A DNA stretch of 64,000 bases, from contig NZ_CP043575.1 of the NCBI RefSeq assembly GCF_014076495.1, forward strand, positions 4,030,001 to 4,094,000, in the 5' to 3' direction. Source of the stretch: Comamonas koreensis. Its GTDB lineage: Bacteria > Pseudomonadota > Gammaproteobacteria > Burkholderiales > Burkholderiaceae_C. Below, one piece after another: positions 45,001-56,518 of this stretch; position 1 is the stretch's first letter, and each line of letters starts with the position of its first letter. Position numbers and translations under genes: made by a program. The notes beneath the pieces were generated by a model. It was not told the DNA's origin. It searched no databases and was given only the letters and a program-made list of their open reading frames with translations.

Positions 45001-46218
45001 ATGCCCACCCCAACCTCCCTGCGCTTTCGGCCCACGCTCAGCGCCTGTGCCCTCGCCTGCTGCGCGATCACCGGAACGGCCCAGGCACAGGCCCCAGCGC
45101 CGGTGCGCCTGGGTTTCCTGACGGATATGTCCAGCCAGTATTCGGACGGCGATGGCAAAGGCGGCGCAACCGCCATCCAGATGGCCATTGAAGACTTTGG
45201 CGGCAAGCTGCTGGGCCGCCCGATTGAGCTCTTGTCGGCCGACCACCAGAACAAGGCCGATATCGCCTCGACCAAATCGCGCGAATGGGTCGACACCCAG
45301 GATGTCCAGCTGCTGATTGCCGGCACCAATACGGCGACGGCGCTGGCGATGGGCCAGGTGGCCAATGAGAAAAAACGCGTGCTGCTGATCAATGGCGCCT
45401 ACTCCTCCAACCTGACGGGCAGCCAGTGCTCGCCGTACTGGGTGCACTACAACAGCGACACCACGGCCATTGCGCGCGGCACGGGCCGTGCAGTGTCCGA
45501 GCAAGGCGCCAAGACCTGGGCGCTCTTGGTAGCCGACTACACCTTTGGCCACACCCTGGAAGCCGATGTGACGCAGGTGGTGCAGGCCCAGGGCGGCCAG
45601 ATCGTCAAATCGGTGCGCGCGCCTTTTCATGCGAACGATTTTTCGTCCTACCTGGTGCAGGTGCAGGCCAGCAAGGCCGAGATCCTGGGCTTTGCCAATG
45701 CCGGTGGTGACTTCATGAACGCGCTCAAGGCCGCGCGCGAGTTTGGCATCACCCCCAAGATGAAGCCCGTGGCGCTGATGGTGTTTGCCAACGAGGTCGA
45801 GAGCCTGGGCCTCAAGCTCGCCGGTGGTCTGATGTTCACCGACAGCTGGTACTGGGACCGCTCGCCCGAGGCCCGCGCCTGGACCGACCGCTACTACGCC
45901 CGCACCAAGAAAATGCCCACCTCGCTGCAGGCCTCCGACTACTCCTCGGCGATGAGCTACTTCAAGGCCGTGGAAAAGGCGCAGAGCCTGGACGCGGACA
46001 AGGTGATGCAGACGCTCAAATCGATGCCGCTCAACGACATGTTCGGCAAGGGCAAGATCGAGCCCAATGGCCGCTATGTGCACGACATGTACCTGCTGCA
46101 GGTCAAGACGCCTGAGGAGTCCAAGGGCAAGCATGATTCGTTCAAGCTGATCAAGGCGCTGCCGGGCGAGACGCTGTTTGCCAGCAAGCAAGAGGCCCAG
46201 TGCCCGATCTGGAAGTAA
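45001..46218 (+). CDS. Branched-chain amino acid ABC transporter receptor (LivK-type), orphan copy 1
   Basis: 405 aa. Signal peptide ends near GTAQA|QA; the ATG follows AAAGGAG. The periplasmic two-lobe core starts VRLGFLTDMSSQYSDGDGKG with the GG..AI.MAIEDFGGK pattern typical of Leu/Ile/Val/amide receptors. Clearly paralogous to the receptors at 50427 and 53753 (same ADHQNKAD, AREFGI and C-terminal C.IWK). No permease or ATPase gene beside it, so it must serve a transporter encoded elsewhere, perhaps livGFHM at 51.7-56.5 kb. Ligand unknown. Confidence 0.9.
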   Translation: MPTPTSLRFRPTLSACALACCAITGTAQAQAPAPVRLGFLTDMSSQYSDGDGKGGATAIQMAIEDFGGKLLGRPIELLSADHQNKADIASTKSREWVDTQDVQLLIAGTNTATALAMGQVANEKKRVLLINGAYSSNLTGSQCSPYWVHYNSDTTAIARGTGRAVSEQGAKTWALLVADYTFGHTLEADVTQVVQAQGGQIVKSVRAPFHANDFSSYLVQVQASKAEILGFANAGGDFMNALKAAREFGITPKMKPVALMVFANEVESLGLKLAGGLMFTDSWYWDRSPEARAWTDRYYARTKKMPTSLQASDYSSAMSYFKAVEKAQSLDADKVMQTLKSMPLNDMFGKGKIEPNGRYVHDMYLLQVKTPEESKGKHDSFKLIKALPGETLFASKQEAQCPIWK

Positions 46219-46282
46219 GCGACTGAACTGGGAAAGCAGCCTGCAGGCGGGCTGCGCCAATCCTTGGCAGGGTTTGAGGGAT

Positions 46283-46320
46283 AAGGGTTAGCCCTATATT
46301 TGAGGGCTATCTAACCCTTT
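46283..46320. terminator. Long hairpin after orphan Liv receptor 1
   Basis: Inverted repeat AAGGGTTAGCCCT/AGGGCTATCTAACCCTT with a 7-nt loop and a 4-nt bulge in one arm, 64 bp after the receptor stop. Probably the terminator; only a short T-run follows. Confidence 0.6.
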
Positions 46321-46391
46321 GCTTGCGCCTGGTCAGAATGGGGGCATGCGCTGCGCCCCAAGCTGGCAGGACTCTTGCTTGCCCTTTTCCC

Positions 46392-47075
46392 ATGACCCGA
46401 TACCGCCTCTTTGCCAGCGCAGGCTTTGCGCGCGTGAGCCAACTGACCTCCGACAAATTCCGCTGGGCGCTCAAGACCGGCTCATCCGGCCATTCCTGGC
46501 TGGAGGATGGCATTGCGATGGCGGTCGGCATCTTGCTGATCTCCACCGCCTTGGTGCTGTACAAGAGCGCGGGGCTGCTGACCGGCGGCATTGCCGGCAT
46601 TGCGCTGCTGGGGCACTACGCCACCGGCACCGATCTGGGCCTGCTGTTCTTCTGCCTGAATTTGCCGTTCTACTGGCTGGCTGCCAAGCGCATGGGCACT
46701 GCCTTTGTGGTCAAGACCTTTATCGCGGTAGTGGCCACGTCCTGGCTCACCGAGCTGCTGCCAGCGCTATTGGCCATCTCCTATGTGTCCCAGCCGCTGG
46801 CTGGCATCCTTGGCGGTGTGCTGCTGGGCACAGGCTTTTTGATTCTGTTCCGCCACCGGGTCAGCCTGGGCGGCTTTGGCATTCTGGTGCTCTACCTGCA
46901 GGAGCGCCATGGCTGGTCGGCTGGCAAGGTGCAGATGGGCCTGGACTGCCTCATCGTGGCGTTCGCGCTGTGGCTGGTTCCGGCCGTGTCGGTCGCCTGG
47001 TCGATTGCAGGCGCCGTGATCCTGAACCTGATCGTCGCGATGAACCACCGCAAGGACCGCTATATCGCGGTCTGA
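46392..47075 (+). CDS. YitT-family membrane protein
   Basis: 227 aa from the ATG at 46392; the open frame extends 69 bp further without similarity. Five hydrophobic stretches of the YitT/DUF161 domain, with LTGGIAGIALLGHYATG and FLILFRHRVSLGGFGI. The cytosolic DUF2179 tail present in Gram-positive YitT is absent; proteobacterial versions usually lack it. Function unknown. Convergent with a nitroreductase gene, 18 bp apart. Confidence 0.88.
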   Translation: MTRYRLFASAGFARVSQLTSDKFRWALKTGSSGHSWLEDGIAMAVGILLISTALVLYKSAGLLTGGIAGIALLGHYATGTDLGLLFFCLNLPFYWLAAKRMGTAFVVKTFIAVVATSWLTELLPALLAISYVSQPLAGILGGVLLGTGFLILFRHRVSLGGFGILVLYLQERHGWSAGKVQMGLDCLIVAFALWLVPAVSVAWSIAGAVILNLIVAMNHRKDRYIAV

Positions 47076-47093
47076 TTCGGCCGTTGAGCCGCT

Positions 47094-47759
47094 TTAGTCA
47101 AACCCGCGCATCTGCGCCCAGTCGCCAAAGGGTGCGCGGTCGGCACGCAGGCTGTTGATCGGCGCCGTCAGGTCTTCATAGCCCAGCGCAATGCCATAGG
47201 CCACGCGGTAAGGCTCTGGCGCCTTGAGCACCCGCTCCACTGTGTCGCCATAGCGGCGCCAGTAGCCCTGGGCACAGGTGGCCAGGCCGCGCTCGGTGGC
47301 CAGCAGCATGAGGGACTGCAGGTAAATGCCCAGGTCCACCCACTGCGCATAACCCATGCGCTCGTCGGCAAATACCAGCAGGCCCACCGGGGCGCCAAAG
47401 AAGCGGCCGTTTTTGGCCAGCTGCTCCAGGCGCGCGGCCTTGTCCTCGCGCGGAATGTCGATAGTCTTGTACAGGTCCTCACCGTTCTTGAAGCGGCGCG
47501 TGCGATACGGCTCCCAGAGATTGGGCGGGTAGGTGTAGTTGTTGCCGCCTTCGGGCAGCGGCTGCGCATCTGCAATGGCATCGGTCAGTTCATGCAGCGC
47601 ATGGCCCGCCAGCGCCACCACCCGCCAGGGCTGCAGGTTGCCGCCCGATGCCGCCTGGGCCGCATCGGCGATCAGGCTATGCACGGCTTGGGCAGAGGGA
47701 GCTTTGGGCAAAAAGGCGCGCACCGAGCGGCGCTCTTGCATGGCTTGCGTGACGTTCAT
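47094..47759 (-). CDS. Nitroreductase-family protein
   Basis: 221 aa. Typical flavin-dependent nitroreductase start MNVTQAMQERRSVRAFLPKA, with FMN-contacting RRSVRAF and GGNLQPWRVV, and C-terminal YGIALGYEDLTAPIN. These homodimers use NAD(P)H to reduce nitro compounds or quinones or act as dehalogenase-like enzymes; the substrate is not readable. No obvious operon partners. Confidence 0.92.
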   Translation of the reverse strand: MNVTQAMQERRSVRAFLPKAPSAQAVHSLIADAAQAASGGNLQPWRVVALAGHALHELTDAIADAQPLPEGGNNYTYPPNLWEPYRTRRFKNGEDLYKTIDIPREDKAARLEQLAKNGRFFGAPVGLLVFADERMGYAQWVDLGIYLQSLMLLATERGLATCAQGYWRRYGDTVERVLKAPEPYRVAYGIALGYEDLTAPINSLRADRAPFGDWAQMRGFD

Positions 47760-47850
47760 GGCAAAGGGCTTTCTGGCGTTGAAAGAGGCTGGCAGATGGC
47801 AGTCCGCAGTTTAGTGCAGCGCAGCAAATGTTGCTGACACCGAGGCGCCA

Positions 47851-47876
47851 ATGCGGCCACCGGGTGGTGGCCGCAT
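47851..47876. terminator. Hairpin downstream of thiC
   Basis: 11-bp stem ATGCGGCCACC/GGTGGCCGCAT with a 4-nt loop, 23 bp after the thiC stop, without a T-run. Confidence 0.45.
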
Positions 47877-47898
47877 GGGGTCAACGCCCGCCGCGTAC

Positions 47899-50247
<2,349 letters not shown>

Positions 50248-50426
50248 TGCGAGCAGTATAGCCGCTTCACGCCGCGCCTGCAGCCCCGTTTTTTGCGGCG
50301 CGCTGGTGCTTACCCCAGTAGGCGCGCGCCAAGCAGCCTGCAACCATCGGGGCGCAGCAGCCCACGGGTGCGCCGCACCTGGCAGCCGCACTGCACGCCT
50401 GTCTATTTGAACAAGGAGACCTTCCG

Positions 50427-51665
50427 ATGAATGTTCCTGCAATGCCCTCTTTGCGTTCTGCCCGGCCGCACCGGCGACGCGCGATTGCGGCCGCTGCCGC
50501 TGGCTGTGTGCTGGCCCTGCTCGCCCAGGGTGCGCTGGCGCAAGACAAGGTGCGGATCGGCTTCATCACCGACATGTCCAGCGTCTATGCCGATGTCGAT
50601 GGCAAGGGCGGGGCGTTGGCGCTGCAGATGGCGATTGATGACTTTGGCGGCAAGCTGCTGGGCAAGCCGGTGGAGCTGATGGTGGCCGACCACCAGAACA
50701 AGGCCGACCTGGCCGCCTCCAAGGCCCGCGAATGGTTTGACCAGCGCGATATGCAGATGCTGGTGGGCGGCACCACCTCCAGCACCGGCCTGGCGATGGC
50801 CAAGGTGGCCGAGGAGAAAAAGCGCCTCATCATCGTCAATGGCTCGGGCACATCCGCGCTGACCAATGACCAGTGCAGCCCCTACACCGTGCATTACGCC
50901 TATGACACCGTGGCCCTGGCCAAGGGCACCGGCGGCGCCATTGTGGCGCTGGGCGACAAGGACTGGTTCTTTCTGACGGCCGACTATGCCTTTGGCCATG
51001 CGCTGGAGGCCGATACCACCAAGGTGATCAAGGCCGCAGGTGGCCGCGTGGTGGGCGCCGTGCGGCATCCGATCAATGCCTCGGATTTCTCATCCTTCCT
51101 GCTGCAGGCGCAAAACTCCAAGGCCCAGATTCTGGCAATGGCCAATGCCGGTGGCGACACCATCAACACCATCAAGGCCGCGCGCGAGTTTGGCGTGACC
51201 AAGACCATGAAGCTCGCCGGCATGCTGCTGTTCAGTTCGGACATCCACAGCCTGGGGCTCAAGCAGACCGAAGGCCTGATGTTCACCGACAGCTGGCACT
51301 GGGACCTGAACCCGGAAAGCCGCAAGTTCTCGGACCGCTTCTTCGAGAAGTTCAAGAAGATGCCCACCTCGCTGCAGGCGGCCGATTACTCGGCGATGAT
51401 GACCTACCTGAAGACGGCCGACCGCATCAAGTCCACCGATTCGGACAAGGTGATGGCCGCGCTGAAGGCCGAGCCCCTGTCCGACTTCTATGCCAAGGGC
51501 GTTGTCCGCCCTGATGGCCGCTACGCCCATGAGATGTACCTGATGCAGGTCAAGGCCCCGGCCGAATCCAAGGGCGCCTGGGATTACTTCAAGGTGCTCA
51601 AGACGCTCAGCCCTGACGAAGTCTGGACCACCAAGGCCGAATCCAGCTGCAAGCTCTGGAAGTAA
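50427..51665 (+). CDS. Branched-chain amino acid ABC transporter receptor (LivK-type), orphan copy 2
   Basis: 412 aa. The ATG follows AAGGAGACC. Signal peptide ends near GALA|QD. Mature start VRIGFITDMSSVYADVDGKG; very close in sequence to the receptor at 53753 (CSPYTVHYAYDTVALAKGTGG nearly shared) and more distant from that at 45001. Cleft residues for amino acid backbone binding are not distinguishable by eye. Convergent with livM, sharing a terminator hairpin. Duplicate of the operon receptor with, probably, a different ligand. Confidence 0.92.
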   Translation: MNVPAMPSLRSARPHRRRAIAAAAAGCVLALLAQGALAQDKVRIGFITDMSSVYADVDGKGGALALQMAIDDFGGKLLGKPVELMVADHQNKADLAASKAREWFDQRDMQMLVGGTTSSTGLAMAKVAEEKKRLIIVNGSGTSALTNDQCSPYTVHYAYDTVALAKGTGGAIVALGDKDWFFLTADYAFGHALEADTTKVIKAAGGRVVGAVRHPINASDFSSFLLQAQNSKAQILAMANAGGDTINTIKAAREFGVTKTMKLAGMLLFSSDIHSLGLKQTEGLMFTDSWHWDLNPESRKFSDRFFEKFKKMPTSLQAADYSAMMTYLKTADRIKSTDSDKVMAALKAEPLSDFYAKGVVRPDGRYAHEMYLMQVKAPAESKGAWDYFKVLKTLSPDEVWTTKAESSCKLWK

Positions 51666-51693
51666 GACCGCCCTCCGCGCCCTCCCCAAAAAC

Positions 51694-51718
51694 AAAGACC
51701 CGCGCAATGCGGGTCTTT
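51694..51718. terminator. Bidirectional terminator between the orphan receptor and livM
   Basis: Stem AAAGACCCGC/GCGGGTCTTT with a 5-nt loop; on the minus strand it is followed by GTTTTTG. Serves both converging genes. Confidence 0.88.
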
Positions 51719-51744
51719 GACTTGGGCGGGTCTGCAAGCCTCCG

Positions 51745-52728
51745 CTATTTCTTCTTGCGGTCCATGAAGGCGATCAACTCGCCCATGATGCCGCGGCGGA
51801 ACGCCAGCACGCAGATCACAAAAATCAGGCCGGTCACAATGGTCACCGACTCACCCAAGGTGTTGAACCACTCGACGCCGGTCAGGCGCGACAGCCAGGT
51901 GCCGATATCGCCGATCTTGTTCTCCAGCGCGACGATCACGGCCGAGCCGACGATCGGGCCCGACAGCAGGCCCAGGCCGCCCACCAAGGTCATCAGGATG
52001 ACCTGGCCCGATGCCGTCCAGTGCACGTCAGTCAAGGTTGCAAAGCCCAGCACCACGGTCTTGAGCGAACCGGCCAGACCGGCCAGCGCAGCCGAGATGA
52101 CAAAGGCCAGCAGCTTGAAGCGGTTGACGTCGTAGCCCAGCGAGATGGCACGCGGCTCATTTTCCTTCAGCGCCTTGAGCACTTGGCCGAAAGGCGAATG
52201 CACCGTGCGCATGATCAGCAGGAAGGCCAGCACCACGATGGCCAGGGCCACGTAGTACATGGTCCAGTCGCTCTCCAGGCTCAGCACGCCAAACAGCTTG
52301 CCGCGCGGCACCGCTTGCAGGCCGTCCTCACCACCGGTGAAGGGCATTTGCAGGCAGGCAAAGAACAGCATCTGGGCGAGCGCCAAGGTGATCATCGAGA
52401 AATAAATCCCCTGGCGGCGAATGGCCAGCCAGCCAAACACCACACCCAGCAAGGCACCGAACACCACGCCGAACAAAATGCCCAGCTCCGGCGTCAGGTG
52501 CCAGACCTTGATCGCATGGCCGGTGACATAAGCCGCACCACCAAAGAAGGCGGCATGGCCAAAGGACAGCAGACCGGTGTAGCCCAGCAGCAGATTGAAC
52601 GCACAGGCGAAAAGTGCAAAGCACATCAGCTTCATCACGAACACAGGGTAGGCCCCCATGAACGGCGCAGCGATCATGCCGAGCAGCAGCAACCCATACC
52701 CCAGTTTGGCAAACTTCTTGGAATTCAT
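51745..52728 (-). CDS. livM: Branched-chain amino acid ABC transporter permease LivM
   Basis: 327 aa, about eight to ten TM helices, BPD_transp_2 family (LLGYTGLLSFGHAAFFGGAAY is the LivM signature). Forms the inner-membrane channel with LivH. Last gene of the livGFKHM run, starting 9 bp after the livH stop. C-terminal basic tail (FMDRKKK). Confidence 0.95.
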   Translation of the reverse strand: MNSKKFAKLGYGLLLLGMIAAPFMGAYPVFVMKLMCFALFACAFNLLLGYTGLLSFGHAAFFGGAAYVTGHAIKVWHLTPELGILFGVVFGALLGVVFGWLAIRRQGIYFSMITLALAQMLFFACLQMPFTGGEDGLQAVPRGKLFGVLSLESDWTMYYVALAIVVLAFLLIMRTVHSPFGQVLKALKENEPRAISLGYDVNRFKLLAFVISAALAGLAGSLKTVVLGFATLTDVHWTASGQVILMTLVGGLGLLSGPIVGSAVIVALENKIGDIGTWLSRLTGVEWFNTLGESVTIVTGLIFVICVLAFRRGIMGELIAFMDRKKK

Positions 52729-52737
52729 CCCCTCACC

Positions 52738-53622
52738 TCACTTCGCTTTGCCAAACAGGCCAGCCGGGCGCACCAGCAGCACGATGACCATGATCACGAA
52801 CACGACGGTGGCCGAGGCTTCTGGGTAGAAGACCTTGGTCAGCCCTTCGATCACGCCCAGTGCCAGACCGGTGACGATGGCGCCCATGATGGAGCCCATG
52901 CCACCGATCACCACCACCGCGAACACGGTGATGATCAGGTTCTGGCCCATCAGCGGCGTGACCTGGTAGACGGGCGCTGCCAGCACGCCGGCAAAGGCGG
53001 CCAGGCCCACGCCAAACGCATAGGTCAGCATGATCATCAGCGGCACGTTGACACCGAAAGCCTCGACCAGACGGGGGTTCTCGGTGCCGGCCCGCAGGTA
53101 GGCGCCCAGGCGGGTTTTCTCGATCACATACCAGGTGGCAAAGCAGACGATCAGCGAGGCTACCACCACCCACATGCGGTAGTTGGGCAGCAGCATCACG
53201 CCAACGTTGGTGGCGCCTTCGAGCAGCTCGGGCGTGTCGTAGCCCAGGCCCGAGACGCCGTAGATCGAGCGGAACACGCCCTCGATCAGCAGCGACAGCC
53301 CCAAGGTCAGCAGCAGGCCGTAGAGGTGGTCGAGCTTGTAGATATGGCGCAGCAAAAAGCGCTCTATCAACACCCCGATGATGCCCACCAGAATCGGCGA
53401 GAGCAGCAGCATCACCCAGTAATTGACCTGGAAGTAGGACGCCGCCATCCAGGTGAACATGGCCCCCAGCATGAACAAAGCGCCGTGGGCGAAATTGATC
53501 ACATTGAGCAGGCCAAAGATCACGGCCAATCCCAGACTGAGAATGGCATAGAACGAGCCGTTGACCAGACCCAGCAGCAGCTGGCTCATCAAGGCCGGTA
53601 ATGAGATACCAAAAATTTCCAT
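52738..53622 (-). CDS. livH: Branched-chain amino acid ABC transporter permease LivH
   Basis: 294 aa. LivH pattern: LLLGLVNGSFYAILSLGLAVIFGLLNVINFAHG near the N-terminus and the EAA-like loop GGMGSIMGAIVTGLALG. Pairs with LivM. It is separated from livK by 130 bp that contain a hairpin but no gene, so livK may be expressed at a higher level than the permeases. Confidence 0.96.
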   Translation of the reverse strand: MEIFGISLPALMSQLLLGLVNGSFYAILSLGLAVIFGLLNVINFAHGALFMLGAMFTWMAASYFQVNYWVMLLLSPILVGIIGVLIERFLLRHIYKLDHLYGLLLTLGLSLLIEGVFRSIYGVSGLGYDTPELLEGATNVGVMLLPNYRMWVVVASLIVCFATWYVIEKTRLGAYLRAGTENPRLVEAFGVNVPLMIMLTYAFGVGLAAFAGVLAAPVYQVTPLMGQNLIITVFAVVVIGGMGSIMGAIVTGLALGVIEGLTKVFYPEASATVVFVIMVIVLLVRPAGLFGKAK

Positions 53623-53684
53623 GAAAAGCTCACGAGTCAGTGAATGAACACAACACGCCTGGCGTCATGCCGCTGCTTTTGCGA

Positions 53685-53706
53685 CCCGTGCCATCAGCGA
53701 TGGCGG
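53685..53706. other. Hairpin in the livK-livH gap
   Basis: CCCG(TG)CCATC/GATGGCGGG stem-loop, 46 bp downstream of the livK stop. Possibly stabilises the livK mRNA or partly terminates transcription before livHM; no T-run. Confidence 0.45.
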
Positions 53707-53752
53707 GCAGCCGCAGCAGGCAGCATCGACGCAGGTTAGGTGTGAGCGGTGC

Positions 53753-54949
53753 TTACTTCCAGAGCGCGCACTTGGATTCGGCCTTGGTCGTCCAGACCTG
53801 GTCCGCAGGCAAGGTGGACAGAACCTTCAGGTAATCCCAGGGCTTCTTGGATTCGGCAGGCGACTTCGCTTCGACCAGGTACATGTCGTGCGCGTAGCGG
53901 CCATCGGGGCGGATCACGCCCTTGCCGTAGAAGTCGTTGAGCGGCGTGCTCTTGAGGTAGGCCATGACCTTGTCGGCATCGGTGGTCTTGACGGCTTCGA
54001 CAGCCTTCAGGTAGTTCATCGTCGCCGAGTAGTCCGCCGCATGCAGATCGGTAGGCATGCGCTTGGTCTTGGCGAAGAACTTGTCGGCGAACTTGCGCGT
54101 CTCGTCGTTCAGGTCCCAGTACCAGCTGGTGGTGTGCAGCAGGCCTTCGGTGTTCTTCAGGCCCATGCTGTGGATGTCAGACAGGAAGACCAGCAAGCCG
54201 GCGGTCTTCATGGTCTTGTTGATGCCGAACTCACGCGCAGCCTTGATGGCATTGATGGTGTCGCCGCCGGCATTGGCCAGGCCCAGGATCTGGGCCTTGG
54301 AGTTTTGCGCCTGCAGCAGGAAGGACGAGAAGTCAGATGCGTTGAGCGGGTGGCGCACCGAGCCGAGCACCTGGCCGCCCTTGGCCTTGATGACGGCGGT
54401 GGTGTCCGCTTCCAGCGAGTGGCCAAACGCGTAGTCGGCCGTCAGGAAGAACCAGGACTTGCCGCCACGGTCCACCACGGCTCCGCCGGTGCCCTTGGCC
54501 AAGGCCACGGTGTCATAGGCATAGTGCACGGTGTAGGGGCTGCACTGCTCATTGGTCAGTGCCGAGGAGCCCGCGCCGCTGTTGAAGTAGACGCGCTTTT
54601 TCTCTTGCGCCACCTTGGCAGCGGCCAGGGCCGTGCCGGAGTTGGTGCCGCCAAACAGCATGGTCACGCCGGCGGTATCGATCCACTCGCGCGCCTTGGA
54701 GGCTGCGATGTCTGCCTTGTTCTGGTGGTCGGCCGAGACCATCTCGATGGGCTGGCCCAGCACCTTGCCACCGAAGTCATCGATGGCCATCTGGATCGCG
54801 ACTGCGCCGTTCTTGCCTTCCACATCGGCGTAGAGGCTGGACATGTCGGTGATGAAGCCGATCTTCACCTTTTCTTGTGCCTGGGCAGCGCCTGCGGACA
54901 GGGCGACCAAACATGCCACCTGGGCAATGGCTTTGAGCTTTGCTTTCAT
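53753..54949 (-). CDS. livK: Branched-chain amino acid ABC transporter receptor LivK
   Basis: 398 aa. Signal peptide ends near GAAQA|QE; Shine-Dalgarno AGGAG. Mature part VKIGFITDMSSLYADVEGKN, the GG..AIQMAIDDFGGK motif and the C-terminal C.LWK shared with the two orphan receptors. Encoded inside the liv operon between livF and livH, so it is the cognate receptor. Likely binds leucine/isoleucine/valine or related amide ligands. Confidence 0.93.
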   Translation of the reverse strand: MKAKLKAIAQVACLVALSAGAAQAQEKVKIGFITDMSSLYADVEGKNGAVAIQMAIDDFGGKVLGQPIEMVSADHQNKADIAASKAREWIDTAGVTMLFGGTNSGTALAAAKVAQEKKRVYFNSGAGSSALTNEQCSPYTVHYAYDTVALAKGTGGAVVDRGGKSWFFLTADYAFGHSLEADTTAVIKAKGGQVLGSVRHPLNASDFSSFLLQAQNSKAQILGLANAGGDTINAIKAAREFGINKTMKTAGLLVFLSDIHSMGLKNTEGLLHTTSWYWDLNDETRKFADKFFAKTKRMPTDLHAADYSATMNYLKAVEAVKTTDADKVMAYLKSTPLNDFYGKGVIRPDGRYAHDMYLVEAKSPAESKKPWDYLKVLSTLPADQVWTTKAESKCALWK

Positions 54950-55023
54950 CTTGTCTCCTAAAAAATATCTGTTCTCAATACATGGCGGCAGTCTGCGCTG
55001 CGCCAGGGTTGCAAAAAAGTGGG

Positions 55024-55746
55024 CTAGACCCCCAGCAAGGTGTTGAGCAAAGGCATCTTGCCTTCGAGCTCGTCGGCGCTGAACTGCTCGACGATCTGGC
55101 CATGTTCCATCACATAGAGGCGGTCGGCCAGTGGCGCGGCAAAGCGGAAGTTCTGCTCGACCATCACCACGGTGTAGCCCTTGGCGCGCAGGCTCACGAT
55201 CATGCGGGCCAGCGCCTGCACGATGACGGGGGCCAGACCTTCGGAGATCTCATCGAGCAGCAGCAGCTTGGCGCCGGTGCGCAGAATGCGGGCCACGGCC
55301 AGCATCTGCTGCTCACCGCCCGACAGGCGCGTGCCCTGGCTTTGGCGGCGCTCGGCCAGGTTGGGGAACATCTCGTAGATCTCTTCGACCGACATGCCGG
55401 CCGAGCCGGTTTTGAGGTCCGGCGGCAGCATCAGGTTCTCTTCGCAGGAGAGGCTGGCAAAGATGCCGCGCTCTTCCGGGCAGTAACCCAGGCCCAGGTG
55501 CGCAATCTTGTGCGTGGGCATCTGGATGGTCTCGACGCCATGGATTTTGATCGAGCCCTTGCGCGAGCCCGTCAGCCCCATCACCGCACGCATCGTCGAT
55601 GTGCGGCCCGCGCCGTTGCGGCCCAGCAAGGTCACCACCTCGCCCGGCATCACGCGCATGTTCACGCCATGCAGCACGTGCGATTCGCCATACCAGGCGT
55701 GCAGATCGCTGATCTCCAGTGCAGGCACTCCGTTTTTCTCATTCAT
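55024..55746 (-). CDS. livF: Branched-chain amino acid ABC transporter ATPase LivF, with Arg in the Walker A motif
   Basis: 240 aa. ABC ATPase with Walker A GRNGAGRTS (residues 42-50), where the usual Lys is Arg48 (codon at 55603-55605); signature LSGGEQQ; Walker B LLLLDE with the catalytic Glu; and the LivF-type EISEGLAPVIV. Energises import through LivHM. Starts 1 bp after the livG stop. The Lys-to-Arg change is an unusual but seemingly intact feature (all other motifs present), perhaps common in this clade's LivF. Confidence 0.95.
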   Translation of the reverse strand: MNEKNGVPALEISDLHAWYGESHVLHGVNMRVMPGEVVTLLGRNGAGRTSTMRAVMGLTGSRKGSIKIHGVETIQMPTHKIAHLGLGYCPEERGIFASLSCEENLMLPPDLKTGSAGMSVEEIYEMFPNLAERRQSQGTRLSGGEQQMLAVARILRTGAKLLLLDEISEGLAPVIVQALARMIVSLRAKGYTVVMVEQNFRFAAPLADRLYVMEHGQIVEQFSADELEGKMPLLNTLLGV

Positions 55747-55747
55747 G

Positions 55748-56518
55748 TCAGTGCGCTCCCTGCAGCTGGCCGTCGGTGGTTCCCATATACGCTTCCATCA
55801 CCTGGGGGTTCTGCGACACCGTCTGGTAGTCGCCCTCGGCCAGGATGGCGCCGCGCTGCAGCACCGTGATGCGGTCTGCAATCGTCGAGATGACCTTCAT
55901 GTTGTGCTCGACCATCAAGATGGTGCGCCCGGCCGAGACCTTTTTGATCAGCTGGGTGACGCGCTCGACGTCCTCATGGCCCATGCCCTGGGTGGGTTCG
56001 TCGAGCAGCATCAGCTCGGGCTCCATCGCAAGCGTGGTGGCAATCTCGAGTGCACGCTTTTGGCCATAAGGCAGGTTCAAGGTGATCTCGTCGGCCAGGT
56101 GCGCCAGGCCCACCTCTTCGAGCAAGGCCACCGCGCGGCCGTTGAGCTTGTCCAAGGTGCGCTCGCTGCTCCAGAAGTGGAAGGACGTGCCCAGCTTGCG
56201 CTGCAAGGCGATGCGCACGTTCTCCATCAGGCTCAGGTGCGGGAATACCGCCGAGATCTGGAACGAGCGGATCACCCCCCGGCGGGCAATCTGCGCCGGC
56301 TCTTCGCTGGTGATGTCCGTGCCGTTGAAATGGATGATGCCCTTGGTGGGCGTCAAGAACTTGGTCAGCAGGTTGAAGCATGTCGTCTTGCCGGCACCAT
56401 TGGGGCCGATCAGCGCATGGATCGAGCCCCGCTGCACCGACAGGTTGACATTGCTGACTGCTGTGAATCCCCGAAACTCCTTGGTGAGATCTCGGGTTTG
56501 AAGAATGACATCACTCAT
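55748..56518 (-). CDS. livG: Branched-chain amino acid ABC transporter ATPase LivG
   Basis: 256 aa from the ATG at 56518; the frame is open 78 bp further upstream without similarity. Canonical Walker A GPNGAGKTT, LivG-specific long insert, signature LPYGQKRALEIATTL and Walker B LMLLDEPTQGM. First gene of the liv operon; the partner of LivF. The promoter must lie in 56519-56847. Confidence 0.96.
   Translation of the reverse strand: MSDVILQTRDLTKEFRGFTAVSNVNLSVQRGSIHALIGPNGAGKTTCFNLLTKFLTPTKGIIHFNGTDITSEEPAQIARRGVIRSFQISAVFPHLSLMENVRIALQRKLGTSFHFWSSERTLDKLNGRAVALLEEVGLAHLADEITLNLPYGQKRALEIATTLAMEPELMLLDEPTQGMGHEDVERVTQLIKKVSAGRTILMVEHNMKVISTIADRITVLQRGAILAEGDYQTVSQNPQVMEAYMGTTDGQLQGAH

Noticed and set aside
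55603-55605. Broken LivF (pseudogene)
   Set aside because: Frame is intact and all other motifs are present, so Arg48 is treated as a variant, not decay.
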